Source of the DNA: Saccoglossus kowalevskii
Taxonomy: Eukaryota > Hemichordata > Enteropneusta > Harrimaniidae
Direction of reading: 5' to 3'
NCBI RefSeq assembly: GCF_000003605.2
Contig: NW_003124896.1
Coordinates: 103,776-152,615 of the forward strand
DNA: 48,840 nt
The notes under the pieces are model-generated. The model did not search any database. It had not been told where the DNA came from and saw nothing but the letters and a program-made list of their open reading frames with translations. Position numbers and translations under genes: made by a program. Positions within the stretch are counted from its first letter, which is position 1; every line of letters begins with the position of its first letter. Shown here piece by piece: positions 15,301 to 23,394 of this stretch.

Positions 15301-18300
15301 TTTTTAGAGGTATATCAAAGGGGGACCGGCCAAGAAGGATGAATGGCCGCTACTCGACACCCCTGTTGACACCTTGAATAAGGTAGCCGTCACCCATTGC
15401 ATCTCAGTAATTGACGGACAGTAGGTGTTAAGTTATCTCATTAACGGTTGGTTAAATACACTATGCAACAAAACATTAGTCTTTGTACTTCAAAACTGTC
15501 GTCAAAACACAATAGACATTTTGAGAGCCATCCAAGTACTTGCGACTTGGCCAAATAGCGACTTACCGAGGCAAGACTTAGCGAGGGGTCACTGTATATA
15601 TATATATATATATGGTTAGGGGATATAGTACTTTAAAAACTTTCAAAGTGGAAATGCAACCTTAAATTAGTGCTTGCATAGCATTAATTATTTATTTACT
15701 TTCTAAAGCCTATATGTAATGTAAAATTATATAATTGTGATCCAAACCCAATCAAGAGATTATTAACAAACATAAAATAAATTTGAAACTTTTGCCTGAA
15801 AGTTTTTAGAAGTGCAGAAAAAGTTAAGACAATTTGCTAATGATTAGATTAGTCTGTCATGTTGCTTGTGTTATGAAATGTTGACAATTAGTATATGGAA
15901 TGTATTACATACAGTTAGGTGATAAGATAGTAAAAGTATTTACCAGAGTTTAAATGTTTCTCTAAACATAGGAGTAATTTGAAATCTGTTGCAATTAAAA
16001 TAATTGAAAATATTTGAATTGAATGAATGAATTTGGTGATACTGCTGATGGGAATGCCTGGTGACGGGTTACTTAAGAGACATCAATGTTGTTTGATTTG
16101 TAAACATCATTCGTCCTTTTTCTGCTTTAACATGAACAGATATAGGAAAACAAGGTGAGACTCAGTTGTCATTTACATGTAGCGAAATATGTGATACATA
16201 GGTCAAAGGTCACTTCAAGTTTTATTGACCTGACATATTAGGTCGTAACTAGTAGTATGTTTGTAGATTCAATCAATGATAAAATGATTACAAACTTAAA
16301 GTTTTAAATGTTTATGATCAATTTTGAATAACACTTGTTTGCCTCACATCATGCTTAGCCTAGAATCCAGCCATTCAGAATGCCCTTCCTAGTGCACTCA
16401 AAAATGACTGCAGAATTGGCTGTCTCCATGACTTCATTAGATTACCATGGGAACTCGCATGCAAATACTGACCCGTATGTTAGGCACGCTCACAGCCCTC
16501 AAGACTGAGTCATTCGTCTAATATTCAAAGATTAAGATCTCACGATAGTAGACGCACTAAATTTACATCATGTTAGGACATAATGGCAGTTGATTTGACT
16601 CTCTTTATACTATAATTCTTAAACTTTCTCACAAAAAAAGTATAAATGAAATCAATTGCATAATAGTAAATGTTTGGGGATTTAGTTCTATATGTCCTCA
16701 TCTGTCACCACTGGTAAGTTATGGAATGGAATTACAGTAAGGATAAAGTTTCAGGCAAGGGAATGTTTGATTTAGGTTAAAGTGTTCATATCAACATTAT
16801 TTAGGTTCAAATACTTCAGTGGGAACTTGATGAGACTTGCTATGTTTTACTTTTTAGAATTTCTATTTTATGACTCCATTTATATCTTAATTTCCTGAAA
16901 TATTAGTCTGGCAGAAATTACGCATATTTGTCACTTTGGATTGGCATGCTCCAACTAAGAAAATGTTGGATCACCGTACAGTTTAAAATATTAATCTTTA
17001 TTAAGTTTGAGGATAATTCTAACATGGTATAATTTTGTTGATTCATCTACAGTGGTTTTGCTGGTACAACATCGACAACAACAACACCAAAACCAGACTT
17101 CTCCAGCAGTCATAGTTTCCTTGAACCAGAACCTGGTCGACAATGGGAATCGTTTCTTGGTAATCGGTATTCATCGTCCCTGGCAGCGGCTGCACTGGTT
17201 TTACAACAGGAAGCAGATCGATGGGAAGATGAAAACAACGCTATAGTGAAAGTCGCCAAAACGATGTCTGGCCAGATGTATGATATGGCTGACTTTAGTA
17301 GAGGCAAGGGATCATTAACAGTAAGTCTAGTGTCTAGCCTTTTCACCACCAAACTTTCTTGCCCAAATTATTTTTTAAATAGTATTTTTGGAAATGAATT
17401 GTAATTTTCAGTTTGTTTGTTTTTGTCCCAATCTTCTGAAGGAAAATGCAGACTATAAACTGGACTATTTTATGTGAATTTGTGATGAAAAAACTAAACC
17501 AATGTAAAATATCTAAAATACTATTTATTTCCTTTAATATTAATGCAGATATAGTTATAGGTTATAGTGTTGCTGTTGTCATTGTAGGTTGAATATGATG
17601 TGTGCATGTTAGGTTAAAGAACTCTGTTGGCAAGGTCAAACTTGTTTCACTGTGTTATTTTATTAGTGATATATGGTCTAATGTAGTCTAATGAAAAGTT
17701 TGAAATTTGATAATTAATAGTCGTCATTAAATCTTAGAACAGTTCCTTCCCCTTCTACAGTATGGATATCTATATTTTTATTATATATTTCACAATAAAA
17801 CTAATTTTGAATAATGGACTTTACAGAGCAAAGAGGAAGTTATCAACACAGCTAAGGCCATTGCAGCTAATGGACTGGTTATTGTCAGATTTGCCAGAAT
17901 TATTGCAAAATACTGTGTGGATAAAAGGTAACTATAGCAACAAATCTTTTAACTAATCATATACATATAAGGCTTCTTCAACTATAATAATTTATTTTTC
18001 GACTACTTCTATAAATTTATTTGCTGAATCAATTAAATATTTACCATACTTTTCACTTGAATAAAACAGTTCATTGAAATTGTCTGCTTTCTGGTGGACT
18101 TCATCCACTGCTGGTCAACATCACCACTATTTAAAGATGCAACATGGACAAAAACATGTAATTTATAGTATTGTTGTTTGATACTGCTGCGCGTTGGTCG
18201 ATACTCAATACTGTCTTTGTGCATACTTCGTGCATAAGTTTAGAACAGAATTAGCGAACTAGAGTCCGGTCAAACCCTGATGGCAGCCATTTTTGTTTTT

Positions 18301-19681
18301 ATTATTAGAGAACCGCTTACACACGTAATCATTCCATATTTGGAATTCGCATTTTCTTATATGGTAGGATGAAAATACCCTGTAAAATACCGCAAAATTA
18401 CGGCACACTGTAACTTTTGGTGACAGATGTATAATAATATGATTTATTTCAGAAATGAAAACACCGTTCTTTACCACACATCTGGGTATTTGTTTGATAA
18501 AATGAAGTAATTTTTTATAAATATAAATATGCACTGGTTATTTTGGTATGTACAAAAAACGATCACTGCATATGCATATTGAGTATTTTTCTCATTTTCC
18601 ATTTAACTAATGTTTTTGTGTTAGTTTACAGTCATAATCTAATTTGTTCATTGACACACAGTACCAAATAGTAACACTAAAACAAAATACTGCATCTTTA
18701 AAACTGTTACTCATACATGCATATGCCACAATTCAATTCGAATTCCAGACCCCCCCCCCCCCCAAATCCTGCATTCGTCCCTGTCTATCAAACAAATGAA
18801 TATAAAATGATTTTGTTGGGTATATTCTATTTCTTTGTAGATTCTGTGAAGATTTATTACACTGTTGTGAACAGATTCCGTCCTTTGGTAAACAACTAAG
18901 CATTATTGCTAGTGTTAAAGCAGCCACACCTGAAGACAAGAGTACTGATGTTGTCCTGGTTAAAAATTCTGAAAATCTCATGCAGGCAGTGATGAAAACA
19001 TTAAAAGCAGCGGAAACTGCTTGTGTCAAGGTAAATTATATTTCAAGTTTTAATTAGTTGTATTCGAACAAAACAAGGTTGTCAAAGGCAAAGTTGCTTT
19101 ATTTTTACTTTTTATTGTAGTTATTAAAGTTACTGTATGAAACAATGGCTTTTGTGGTTTTGGGATTTATTTGATGGCACATTTTATTATTATTTTAAGA
19201 TTTGCCATTTGTGTAGACTTTACACTGAAATGGCTGTTGAGAACAAGTGAGTCACATGGCTTGGTTTTTCTCCAAACTGGTGTTCCATTCCCATGGTTAC
19301 ATAGGTCTGCGTAACAGTGAACTCAATGATGGTAGTAAATGGAACACTGTTAGGGAGGGGGGGGCAGTAAACTTGTGCCAATTTGAATGCGAAATATTTT
19401 AATTGCCTGAATTTCATAAAAGTAATTTGTGATATTGATTAACAATCACTGAAAGTTCATGTTTTCGTTGCGTCTGTTTTCATAAGGGTTTACAAGAGCC
19501 ACCTGAAGAAGAGACATGTGACGAAATGCAAGCAACGGCTTTAGCCATACAATGGAAGAGAAAATTTGACAGACATCGAATGATTGAATCAAGTTATACA
19601 GAAACTGACGACTTAGGGCTGAGGATTGTTAACAAAAATATAACCGCACCAACATTGACAGAGATATTCATTCCTAGATAG
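185..19681 (+). CDS. VCL-like: Vinculin/alpha-catenin superfamily gene, 3' part, 23 exons
   Basis: Family members are helical-bundle proteins that couple cell-cell or cell-matrix adhesions to actin. I joined 23 exons by GT-AG sites and the phases agree throughout, giving 1,410 residues to the TAG at 19679-19681; the start is left of the window. Numbering from the first visible residue: head-like helical bundles 1-417, linker with SKPIPDF repeats 418-507, second helical block 508-984, Pro/Ser/Thr linker 985-1160, tail 1161-1410. Family signatures include DIIDDMTDPKTFLDIS, the vinculin-tail-like CVDKRFCEDLLHCCEQIPSF with IIASVKAAT, and NSENLMQAVMKTLKAAETAC. The segment DMADFSRGKG also resembles alpha-catenin. 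With at least 1,410 residues it is longer than vertebrate vinculin (1,066). Vinculin-like is preferred because of the linker plus tail order; alpha-catenin or alpha-catulin relatives are alternatives. Confidence 0.85.
317..1836 (+). other. Introns, nothing further recognised
   Basis: The introns on either side of exon 2 (317-1209 and 1357-1836) are AT-rich, with short homopolymer runs. I see no repeat family, RNA gene or extra exon in them. Confidence 0.5.
1210..1356 (+). CDS. Vinculin-like exon 2
   Basis: Acceptor follows a T-rich tract (tttgccag), donor gtaaga; 147 nt, phase 0 to 0. Encodes EFEAMMEGVVRHSMAVASVS, matching the pattern of helices in the vinculin/alpha-catenin head where a hydrophobic helix is followed by HxMAVAxVS. 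Confidence 0.8.
1837..2067 (+). CDS. Vinculin-like exon 3
   Basis: Acceptor ttgttcacag, donor gtacgt; 231 nt, phase 0 to 0, 77 codons. The peptide is helical with heptad-like hydrophobics (KLQNDFKDLEKLVNQSL) and ends DRLIKTSISHVK. No domain boundary is obvious. Confidence 0.8.
2210..2289. repeat. Short degenerate tandem repeat
   Basis: Four imperfect copies of tttacatctcattag in the intron before exon 4, spaced about 20-25 bp. Confidence 0.7.
2706..2835 (+). CDS. Vinculin-like exon 4
   Basis: Acceptor tttttatgcag, donor gtgagt; 130 nt, phase 0 to 1. Encodes LEESFHDYSDKIIQLGGFIA and then SCVDKR, the loop that ends a helix in vinculin bundles. The last codon (Arg) is completed by the next exon. 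Confidence 0.8.
3151..3360 (+). CDS. Vinculin-like exon 5
   Basis: Acceptor ttacatatag, donor gtatca; 210 nt, phase 1 to 1. Holds VRHLRSTVSQLENLDPEIYP and the clearest family motif, REWHNEICILVDIIDDMTDP, corresponding to the W...L...(V/I)D helix of a vinculin repeat, followed by KTFLDIS. Confidence 0.88.
3677..3874 (+). CDS. Vinculin-like exon 6
   Basis: Acceptor tttctgtgttgtag, donor gtatgt; 198 nt, phase 1 to 1. Begins ESSIKSDIRECRESI, as in the vinculin D4-type helix that follows a LLDxSE motif, and continues with NQLLGRAKRIVQVAKKVVDN, the classic family helix. Confidence 0.88.
3909..4040. mobile_element. MITE with TTAAAGgCGG ends, copy 1
   Basis: Left end TTAAAGGCGGCAGTCGTCG, right end CGACGACCACCGTGCTTTAA. 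The ends are inverted and both carry TTAA, the usual piggyBac target. Similar elements lie at 10417-10563 and 47367-47527. No coding sequence inside. Confidence 0.6.
4254..4457 (+). CDS. Vinculin-like exon 7 (end of first head-like block)
   Basis: Acceptor ttgtttatttcag, donor gtgagt; 204 nt, phase 1 to 1. Encodes LVQNSAYEAVSLIHHARLHD and LLERCELLLQCVSRVKMGLD. In vinculin the equivalent helices stand directly before the proline-rich hinge. The basic end RSKKKPVIS leads into the repeat linker. Confidence 0.85.
4723..4992 (+). CDS. Vinculin-like exon 8: linker with 21-residue repeats
   Basis: Acceptor tatcgtttcag, donor gtaagt; 270 nt, phase 1 to 1, so skipping keeps the frame. Contains two full copies and one partial copy of a 21-residue unit (core SNMYLSKPIPDF, then NEESFRSS). 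The exon is Ser/Pro/Asn-rich and probably disordered, and it occupies the place of the vinculin hinge. The repeats are close copies at DNA level (63-bp period), so the expansion is recent. Confidence 0.85.
4993..6320 (+). other. Large intron between linker and second helical block
   Basis: A 1.3-kb AT-rich intron. Apart from the MITE at 5660-5845 I see no exon or RNA gene. Its neighbour 6496-7229 likewise holds only a MITE (6612-6826). Confidence 0.5.
5660..5845. mobile_element. MITE with TACCGTtAAATCTGTATTA ends, copy 1
   Basis: Left end taccgttaaatctgtatta; right end taatacagattttacagta is its near inverse. Interior text such as gacaattgagagccgaaaat recurs in the copy at 22415-22569. Ends in TA suggest a Tc1/mariner-type non-autonomous element. 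Confidence 0.7.
6321..6495 (+). CDS. Vinculin-like exon 9
   Basis: Acceptor tatatttctgcag, donor gtaagt; 175 nt, phase 1 to 2. Opens the second helical block: LNVPLYYLNPVTDLLKAISN, then a segment ending KLPSDQHTIK. Confidence 0.8.
6612..6826. mobile_element. MITE with TACTGTA..ATAC and ttttcgct ends, copy 1
   Basis: Contains tttcgct/agcgaaaa inverted arms and attccag words shared with the cleaner copy at 27119-27321. The right end is less exact, so the boundary is approximate. Confidence 0.55.
7230..7473 (+). CDS. Vinculin-like exon 10
   Basis: Acceptor follows a long T tract (tttttttcag), donor gtaagt; 244 nt, phase 2 to 0. Carries GQEWAKYVCELEAIIQHMM, a second copy of the W-centred vinculin-repeat helix also present in exons 5, 12, 13/14 and 16. 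Confidence 0.85.
7742..7946 (+). CDS. Vinculin-like exon 11
   Basis: Acceptor ttttgggatacag, donor gtatga; 205 nt, phase 0 to 1. Helical: NSHVELLHHLVSMAMEVSTN, then HAQLVQRHANELSKLTQEVN. Heptad pattern fits a four-helix bundle. Confidence 0.83.
8276..8700 (-). mobile_element. Foldback/MITE family, copy 1
   Basis: Contains catcctaccatataaggaaa and ccaaatatggaatgattac, plus a foldback part in which AAGTATGCAC...GACAGTAC pairs with GTACTGTC...GTGCAT and gttattatgagg mirrors aataacctc. Three other copies: 18176-18432, 20866-21196 (opposite orientation) and 32740-33066. Confidence 0.75.
8965..9193 (+). CDS. Vinculin-like exon 12
   Basis: Acceptor tttattttatcctag, donor gtaagt; 229 nt, phase 1 to 2. 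Third W-centred repeat helix, KIQLWSVKCFELMHGLDRI, followed by DDLESQVKDMAAYSTKISDM. Confidence 0.83.
9745..9901 (+). CDS. Vinculin-like exon 13
   Basis: Acceptor ttctttctccatag, donor gtaagt; 157 nt, phase 2 to 0. Helical; its end IAIIQRQWALK begins a fourth W-centred helix completed in exon 14 (IKLLESVIDEL). Confidence 0.83.
10417..10563. mobile_element. MITE with TTAAAGCGGG ends, copy 2
   Basis: Left TTAAAGCGGGAGGG, right CTCCCTCGCTTTAA. Same family as 3909-4040 and 47367-47527; TTAA at both ends. Confidence 0.65.
10940..11039 (+). CDS. Vinculin-like exon 14
   Basis: Acceptor attctatattcag, donor gtaggt; 100 nt, phase 0 to 1. Encodes IKLLESVIDELSNG and a helix LVGAALAVNQAKG. Short, but frame and sites fit both neighbours. 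Confidence 0.8.
11280..11700. repeat. Minisatellite, about 150-bp unit, diverged copies
   Basis: About three diverged copies carrying gatatcttcaattct, tgaatatttttgtcatt and gacttcttgttaaaaac. It is the reverse complement of the 157-bp array at 42738-45020, so both arrays have the same orientation relative to their host gene's transcription. Confidence 0.8.
11811..12011 (+). CDS. Vinculin-like exon 15
   Basis: Acceptor tatttattacag, donor gtatgt; 201 nt, phase 1 to 1. Encodes YQNYADELSAKVSKARQDCN and VDMLCKLTPQILAQGRNMA, two helices of the second block. Confidence 0.83.
12166..12285 (+). CDS. Vinculin-like exon 16
   Basis: Acceptor gttgcttatttcag, donor gtacta; 120 nt, phase 1 to 1. Fifth W-centred helix: HLKRQWACNAHQLVRTLLDI. 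This closes the second helical block. Confidence 0.83.
12515..12995 (+). CDS. Vinculin-like exon 17: Pro/Ser/Thr-rich linker
   Basis: Acceptor tttatttatcttgtag, donor gtacct; 481 nt, phase 1 to 2. Starts with the end of a helix (VINVFRTLRDTTMQDVTLSL), then becomes Pro/Ser/Thr-rich and probably disordered. It includes HPPIPKATPYLP, a possible SH3-type PxxP stretch, and many SxSS/SP sites. This is the second linker and stands directly before the tail, like the vinculin hinge. Confidence 0.85.
13111..13212 (+). other. Exon-like segment after AG, paired with 13438-13469
   Basis: After atgatatcag the phase-2 frame reads R-SPPPQDCPHVNSKSIQ and stays open to TAA at about 13210. A related copy begins at 13438 (R-KTPPQDVISMSNL, stop). 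Both could be alternative last exons or decayed cassette exons of the linker. Confidence 0.3.
13320..13390. mobile_element. Fragment of MITE with cccagtgaa...TACAGTA end
   Basis: Shares gcgaaattaaaacccagtga and the tttacagta end with the complete element at 45168-45313; the other end is not visible. Confidence 0.5.
13438..13469 (+). other. Exon-like segment with stop, related to 13111
   Basis: Good acceptor (ctctttgcatgtgacag). Phase 2 reads RKTPPQDVISMSNL, then TAG. The stop overlaps the TTA target duplication of the neighbouring MITE, so if it was once an internal exon the MITE may have ended it. Confidence 0.3.
13470..13915. mobile_element. PIF/Harbinger-like MITE, 446 bp
   Basis: Perfect 27-bp terminal inverted repeat starting GGGACGACGTCAAAAGATCG, extending imperfectly to about 40 bp, flanked by TTA on both sides (13467-13469 and 13916-13918). 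A TTA target and GGG-starting ends are typical of PIF/Harbinger. No transposase coding. Confidence 0.85.
14213..14242 (+). CDS. Vinculin-like microexon, 30 nt
   Basis: Strong acceptor gttttgtttcag and donor gtaagc; 30 nt, phase 2 to 2, adding ten residues (about SPHRTQPITI). It is in frame whether used or skipped, so alternative use is likely. Confidence 0.65.
15010..15592 (-). pseudogene. Tigger/pogo transposase fragment with one terminal end
   Basis: On the minus strand, 15157-15228 encodes ARDLAVGESTIRGWVKYEEK, a CENP-B/Tigger-type helix-turn-helix. Positions 15010-15111 encode DNDDIDKAVYIWFLQERS and SGPITQCK, matching the Tigger motif (L..AVY.WF.Q.RS, ISGPI...K). Stops and frame changes separate the blocks and the DDE catalytic part is absent. 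The right end reads (minus) CAGTGACCCCTCGCTAAGTC next to TA, as expected for a pogo-type terminus. Confidence 0.8.
15595..15613. repeat. (TA)n microsatellite
   Basis: Short TA run directly after the Tigger terminus, which is the preferred TA target. Confidence 0.9.
15656..17052 (+). other. Rest of the linker intron
   Basis: AT-rich sequence. Apart from the 15-nt microexon candidate at 16140-16154 I recognise no gene, RNA or repeat family. Confidence 0.5.
16140..16154 (+). CDS. Vinculin-like microexon, 15 nt (candidate)
   Basis: Acceptor after ttctgctttaacatgaacag, donor gtgaga; 15 nt, phase 2 to 2, adding about RYRKT. The phase match with both neighbours supports it, but so short an exon cannot be proven without cDNA. 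Confidence 0.45.
17053..17320 (+). CDS. Vinculin-like exon 20: start of tail
   Basis: Acceptor gattcatctacag, donor gtaagt; 268 nt, phase 2 to 0. Thr/Ser-rich start, then ALVLQQEADRWEDENNAIVK and VAKTMSGQMYDMADFSRGKG. The last block corresponds to the first tail helices of vinculin and alpha-catenin (MADFxRGKG-like). Confidence 0.88.
17827..17927 (+). CDS. Vinculin-like exon 21: tail
   Basis: Acceptor ggactttacag, donor gtaact; 101 nt, phase 0 to 2. Encodes SKEEVINTAKAIAANGLVIV and RFARIIAKYCVDK, matching the vinculin tail helix that ends xAKxCxDKR. Confidence 0.88.
18176..18432 (+). mobile_element. Foldback/MITE family, copy 2
   Basis: Carries ccatatttggaattcgcatt, tatatggtaggatgaaaata and gtgacagatgtataat in the same order as the copy at 20866-21196, and the gttggtcgatactc part of copy 1. 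Located in the intron before exon 22. Confidence 0.75.
18750..18763. repeat. Poly-C run
   Basis: Fourteen C in a row, about 80 bp before exon 22. Confidence 0.9.
18841..19030 (+). CDS. Vinculin-like exon 22: tail
   Basis: Acceptor tatttctttgtag, donor gtaaat; 190 nt, phase 2 to 0. Encodes FCEDLLHCCEQIPSFGKQLS, IIASVKAATPED and NSENLMQAVMKTLKAAETAC, the most vinculin-like part of the gene (CERIP..QL..L..VKAT and AQNLMQSV in vinculin). Confidence 0.92.
19487..19681 (+). CDS. Vinculin-like last exon with stop
   Basis: Acceptor ctgttttcataag, stop TAG at 19679-19681. After an acidic stretch (PPEEETCDEMQ) comes AIQWKRKFDRHR, placed like the basic Trp-containing end of vinculin. It is followed by about 33 further residues ending TEIFIPR, not part of the vinculin pattern I know. 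Confidence 0.85.
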   Translation, partial: GLQEPPEEETCDEMQATALAIQWKRKFDRHRMIESSYTETDDLGLRIVNKNITAPTLTEIFIPR

Positions 19682-19754
19682 TCAGTAATAATTGTCACAA
19701 TATTTATAGAATAATAATGTCTTCATTTGCATAATGCGTCATACAATCTTCAAT

Positions 19755-20034
19755 TAAAATTGCATTCCCCTATTGCAAATATATGGAACACTTTTATAAC
19801 AAAATGGGAAAACACAATGTTTAAAAATGTATTAAAAGTAGATTTCACTCCCCTCACTTTGGAGAGTACTGAAGGGTCTCATCCCTAAGACAGACATACC
19901 GGTATCTACAATGTAATTGACTTTCAATGACAAATAGTCTCCTAACTCAGTGTCTGTTTTACAAATCTAGCCTAATTTAAGGTGTCTACTTATATTCCTA
20001 TTCACAATCTCAACATATCAGTGGAAATGCAATT
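19755..20034. mobile_element. MITE with TTAAAATTGCATTCCC ends, compact copy
   Basis: Left ttaaaattgcattccc, right ggaaatgcaatttta: an inverted pair of about 15 bp. Interior matches the interrupted copy at 14470-15655. Confidence 0.65.
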
Positions 20035-20610
20035 TTACACAGTATTCCCCAAGTTTCCTGGATTAAAGTACTGTTACTGTTGATTCTTATCTCAGGTTGT
20101 TATGTCTATCATGTAAGTTTCTGTCAGTTTATAAATTTTGTTATTTATGTGTCTGAAATTTGTTTAATTTATTATTATTTTACTTTGATACAGCACATTT
20201 TCACTGAAAAAAACTATTTTTCTTAATGTGTGATATGGTCTTTTGCTTGAGTTTCCAATGTTTTAACATTTAGTTCTTATACTTTTGATGTTTCTCACAA
20301 CAGAGGCTATTTTATATTTTTAGTTCATGAAAATTGATTTTTCTACTTGAAATCTTAATTACCGGTATAATTTCCACTTGTCACAGGGGACGTCTTATTG
20401 ATGCAGCAATTACCTTGATATGAAAAAAACTATTGAATACTGAACTTGTAAATTCATTAAGTATATACTTCTATATGATGTACATATTTCAGTTCTTTGA
20501 GTATTGTATATATTCTTTATTGAAAAACTGTCAAGTGAATATACTGGTACATAATTCTGATTCAAGAATCACTTGAACTTCTCATCTGGGCTAGGCTTCA
20601 ACAGTTTACC

Positions 20611-20632
20611 TTATTATATATATATATATATA
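20611..20632. repeat. (TA)n microsatellite
   Basis: About ten TA units. A short (CA)n lies further on at about 20790-20804. Confidence 0.9.
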
Positions 20633-20865
20633 CACGATTGAGAATGTAAAACATTTAAAACCAAAGTCTTCAAACATTTATCCAAACACCTTGATAGTAT
20701 GTACTCTTAGTCTATAGATTTTCAATTGTATAGCAATTTGGTATAGGTAGATTTGTAATAAAATATATCTCATGTATACATGTATAATATACACACACAC
20801 ACTCGTGACGTAGATTTCATGGAGTGAAAGTAATCATGCAGGTAAATCCATGGTACCAAAGCAAT

Positions 20866-21196
20866 CATACAAGGTTATTATGAGTATGCACGGAGACAGT
20901 ACAGCGAGAGTATTGACAGACACACGCAGCGGAGGTCGATGCGACCGCATACTGTTTTAGTGCATACTTTGAGGTATCCCGGAAATAACCTTATTAGGTA
21001 TACATTTTTTCCTTCCAAGGATACATCATAGGAATGCAGAAAACCCTCGCGAATGCCACGTTTGTTTTTATTAATAGAGAATGATTACGTGCGTAATCAT
21101 TCCATATTTGGAATTCACATTTTCTTATATGGTAGGATGAAAATACCCCACAAAATTATGCTGTAACTTATGGCATGCAGTGACAGATGTATGAGT
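20866..21196 (+). mobile_element. Foldback/MITE family, copy 3
   Basis: The arm ggttattatgagtatgcac pairs with gtgcatacttt...aataacc. It is followed by the conserved block attccatatttggaattcac and tatatggtaggatgaaaata, ending tgacagatgtat. Confidence 0.8.
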
Positions 21197-22414
21197 TTTA
21201 TTTGTATTAAATTTTGCCTTTTACAAATGCATCAATGGGAGTACAACCTCGTGGTAGTTGCCTTTCAATCAAGCTATGTCATCTCCATACAAAGGAATAA
21301 TCAATGCATGTAAAAATCATACAACAGACAAATGAGCTTTCATTAGACAAGATATTCTTTAATTTTATTGTTTCACAAAGTAAAAAAATAATTTGCCAAC
21401 ATCATTTAAAATTATACAACAAAACTGATTATTTATGTAGGCCTTTACTTTATTCTGTTCCAATAATTTGTACGTCTGTTAGGATATGCCAACAAATCAA
21501 ACCAAACCACTGCAGAGTGCTATGACCACACCTTTTTGAGATGAAATTGTTGAGGTCATGGTAGTAATTTGGCAGTCACAAATGTTTTTCGAGTATTAAC
21601 CTAAAAGTACGGCAGTACAATGTTACTGAGAAATTAATACGTTTTTAATAAGCTTACTGGTATATAAGCCTGTGAAAAGTTAGATAATACTGGTGTACCT
21701 GAATATATCCATTGAAATGTGTAGAACATGCCTACATATATGGAATTCACAAATATCTTCTGTTATCTGTGGCACCGAATACTGTTGATGATCATGTATA
21801 AGGGTTGAAGTGTGGATGCTGAGCAAACTGCCCGTGGTTGGCAAGATTACAATTGTTCTAAAAGCCAAATCTGCATAAACCGGGGAAATTTTGCAGCATC
21901 GGGTACTTCAGAGACGGCAAGAAACTGGTGTAAATTTGACCTTGTAAAATAACGACTCACGCATGTTAATATAGAATACTATGAAATAAATGACAATGAA
22001 GACTTGTATACAATAACTCAATTAGAATACATAATCAACATCTTTGGTGTCAACATTGCACAGACATCCCATAATGCAAAAGGGAACACAACCTTGTATA
22101 TTGCCTGTTTCTCTGTTATAAAAACCTTGTTCACTTTTGTACTGGAATAGTATGTTTCTGCGATAAGGTTGTAAGATTTGTTGAGACCAGCTTCGCTACA
22201 AATCTGACTATTTTTTTAAAATTATCATATGGTAATTCCAGAGACTGAATAATACTGATACCTTTCCTGTTCTGGTTTTCTTTGCAAGTGTGAACACTAT
22301 ATTAAACCAAACATTATGTATGATATGTAAGATTATAATTGCAACAATGAAGCTTCATTTGACAAGATAAATGCCCTAATTAAATTAATTAGATATGGCA
22401 GCGATAAAACAATG

Positions 22415-22569
22415 TACCGTCAAATCTGTATTACAAGCCGCATCCCATTCTTTTTGAACAATTGAGAACCAAAAAATCACCATGTGTAGCTCTATTATAA
22501 GCCGCATCTTCTCTGTTGCCTGGTGCCATTTTAATAGAAGCTGCAGTTTCTAATACAGACTTTACAGTA
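22415..22569. mobile_element. MITE with TACCGTCAAATCTGTATTA ends, copy 2
   Basis: Left taccgtcaaatctgtatta, right taatacagactttacagta. Same family as 5660-5845, shorter. Confidence 0.75.
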
Positions 22570-23394
22570 CTAATTATTAAAAACTTTCAATTGAAAATAA
22601 CACACAAAAAATGATTATATTAGGTAAGTACAATGCAAAATTAAAAATATCTATTAAACTAAAAAGTATAGCACTTCAAAACCCCTTGAATGCCAAATGA
22701 ACTTGCTTTATGTTTTCCCGATTGTAGAAAAATACACAGTGTAGGTGTGAAAAATTCCAGCATCCAAAGAGTTTATCCCTTTGACTGCCAGATATTTTTC
22801 CTGTCCAAAATTCAATGCAAATATTTCACATTTTATAAAATTGTCACTAAATCTCATCATCATTTTGGTCCATACAGACAGTTTCAGATACTGCATTCAG
22901 TTTTTGACCAAAAGGTTGTCAATTCTCATCAACATTTCATATAAGGAGCAGTTTGTACACAATCATTTCGTTGTTGGTGCCAAAACTTGACAATGGCTAT
23001 CAAAGGGGTTAAGCTTGTAATCCTGATAATAAAAATATTGCTAATATATGGTGTTGAGATACAGGTACAGTAATATTTAGAAGACTTTAACCAAGCACCA
23101 CTCCTAAAAGTGTATTACATTATTGAGTACAAGTTTAAAACATCAATACTGATTTTTAATAATAAAAATTGATTTTTCAACAAAAATTGACATTTTTAAA
23201 AATATTATATCCACACAGAAAAAAAAATGCATCAATAGTTATCTCTTTTTATCCATTAGATTTTTGGGTCCTGTACTTTTTATTTTCAACAAGAGCAAAA
23301 GATTATATTGGATATATTTAATATGCACTTTGACACACATACGCCCTCTTGTGGTGAGTTTATCACTACTATTGTTTATAGAGGCCAATGTTCC

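Larger units (their letters stand above)
14470..15655. mobile_element. MITE with TTAAAGTTGCATTCCC ends, interrupted
   Basis: Left end ttaaagttgcattccc, right end gtggaaatgcaacctt. Aligns with the compact copy at 19755-20034 over several blocks (aatatgtgaaac, attaaaagt, atgtaattgac, ctcaacat). The extra length is an insertion containing a Tigger fragment. Confidence 0.65.

Noticed and set aside
15046-15342. 98-codon plus-strand ORF
   Set aside because: Antisense of the Tigger transposase remnant, whose motifs are on the minus strand.
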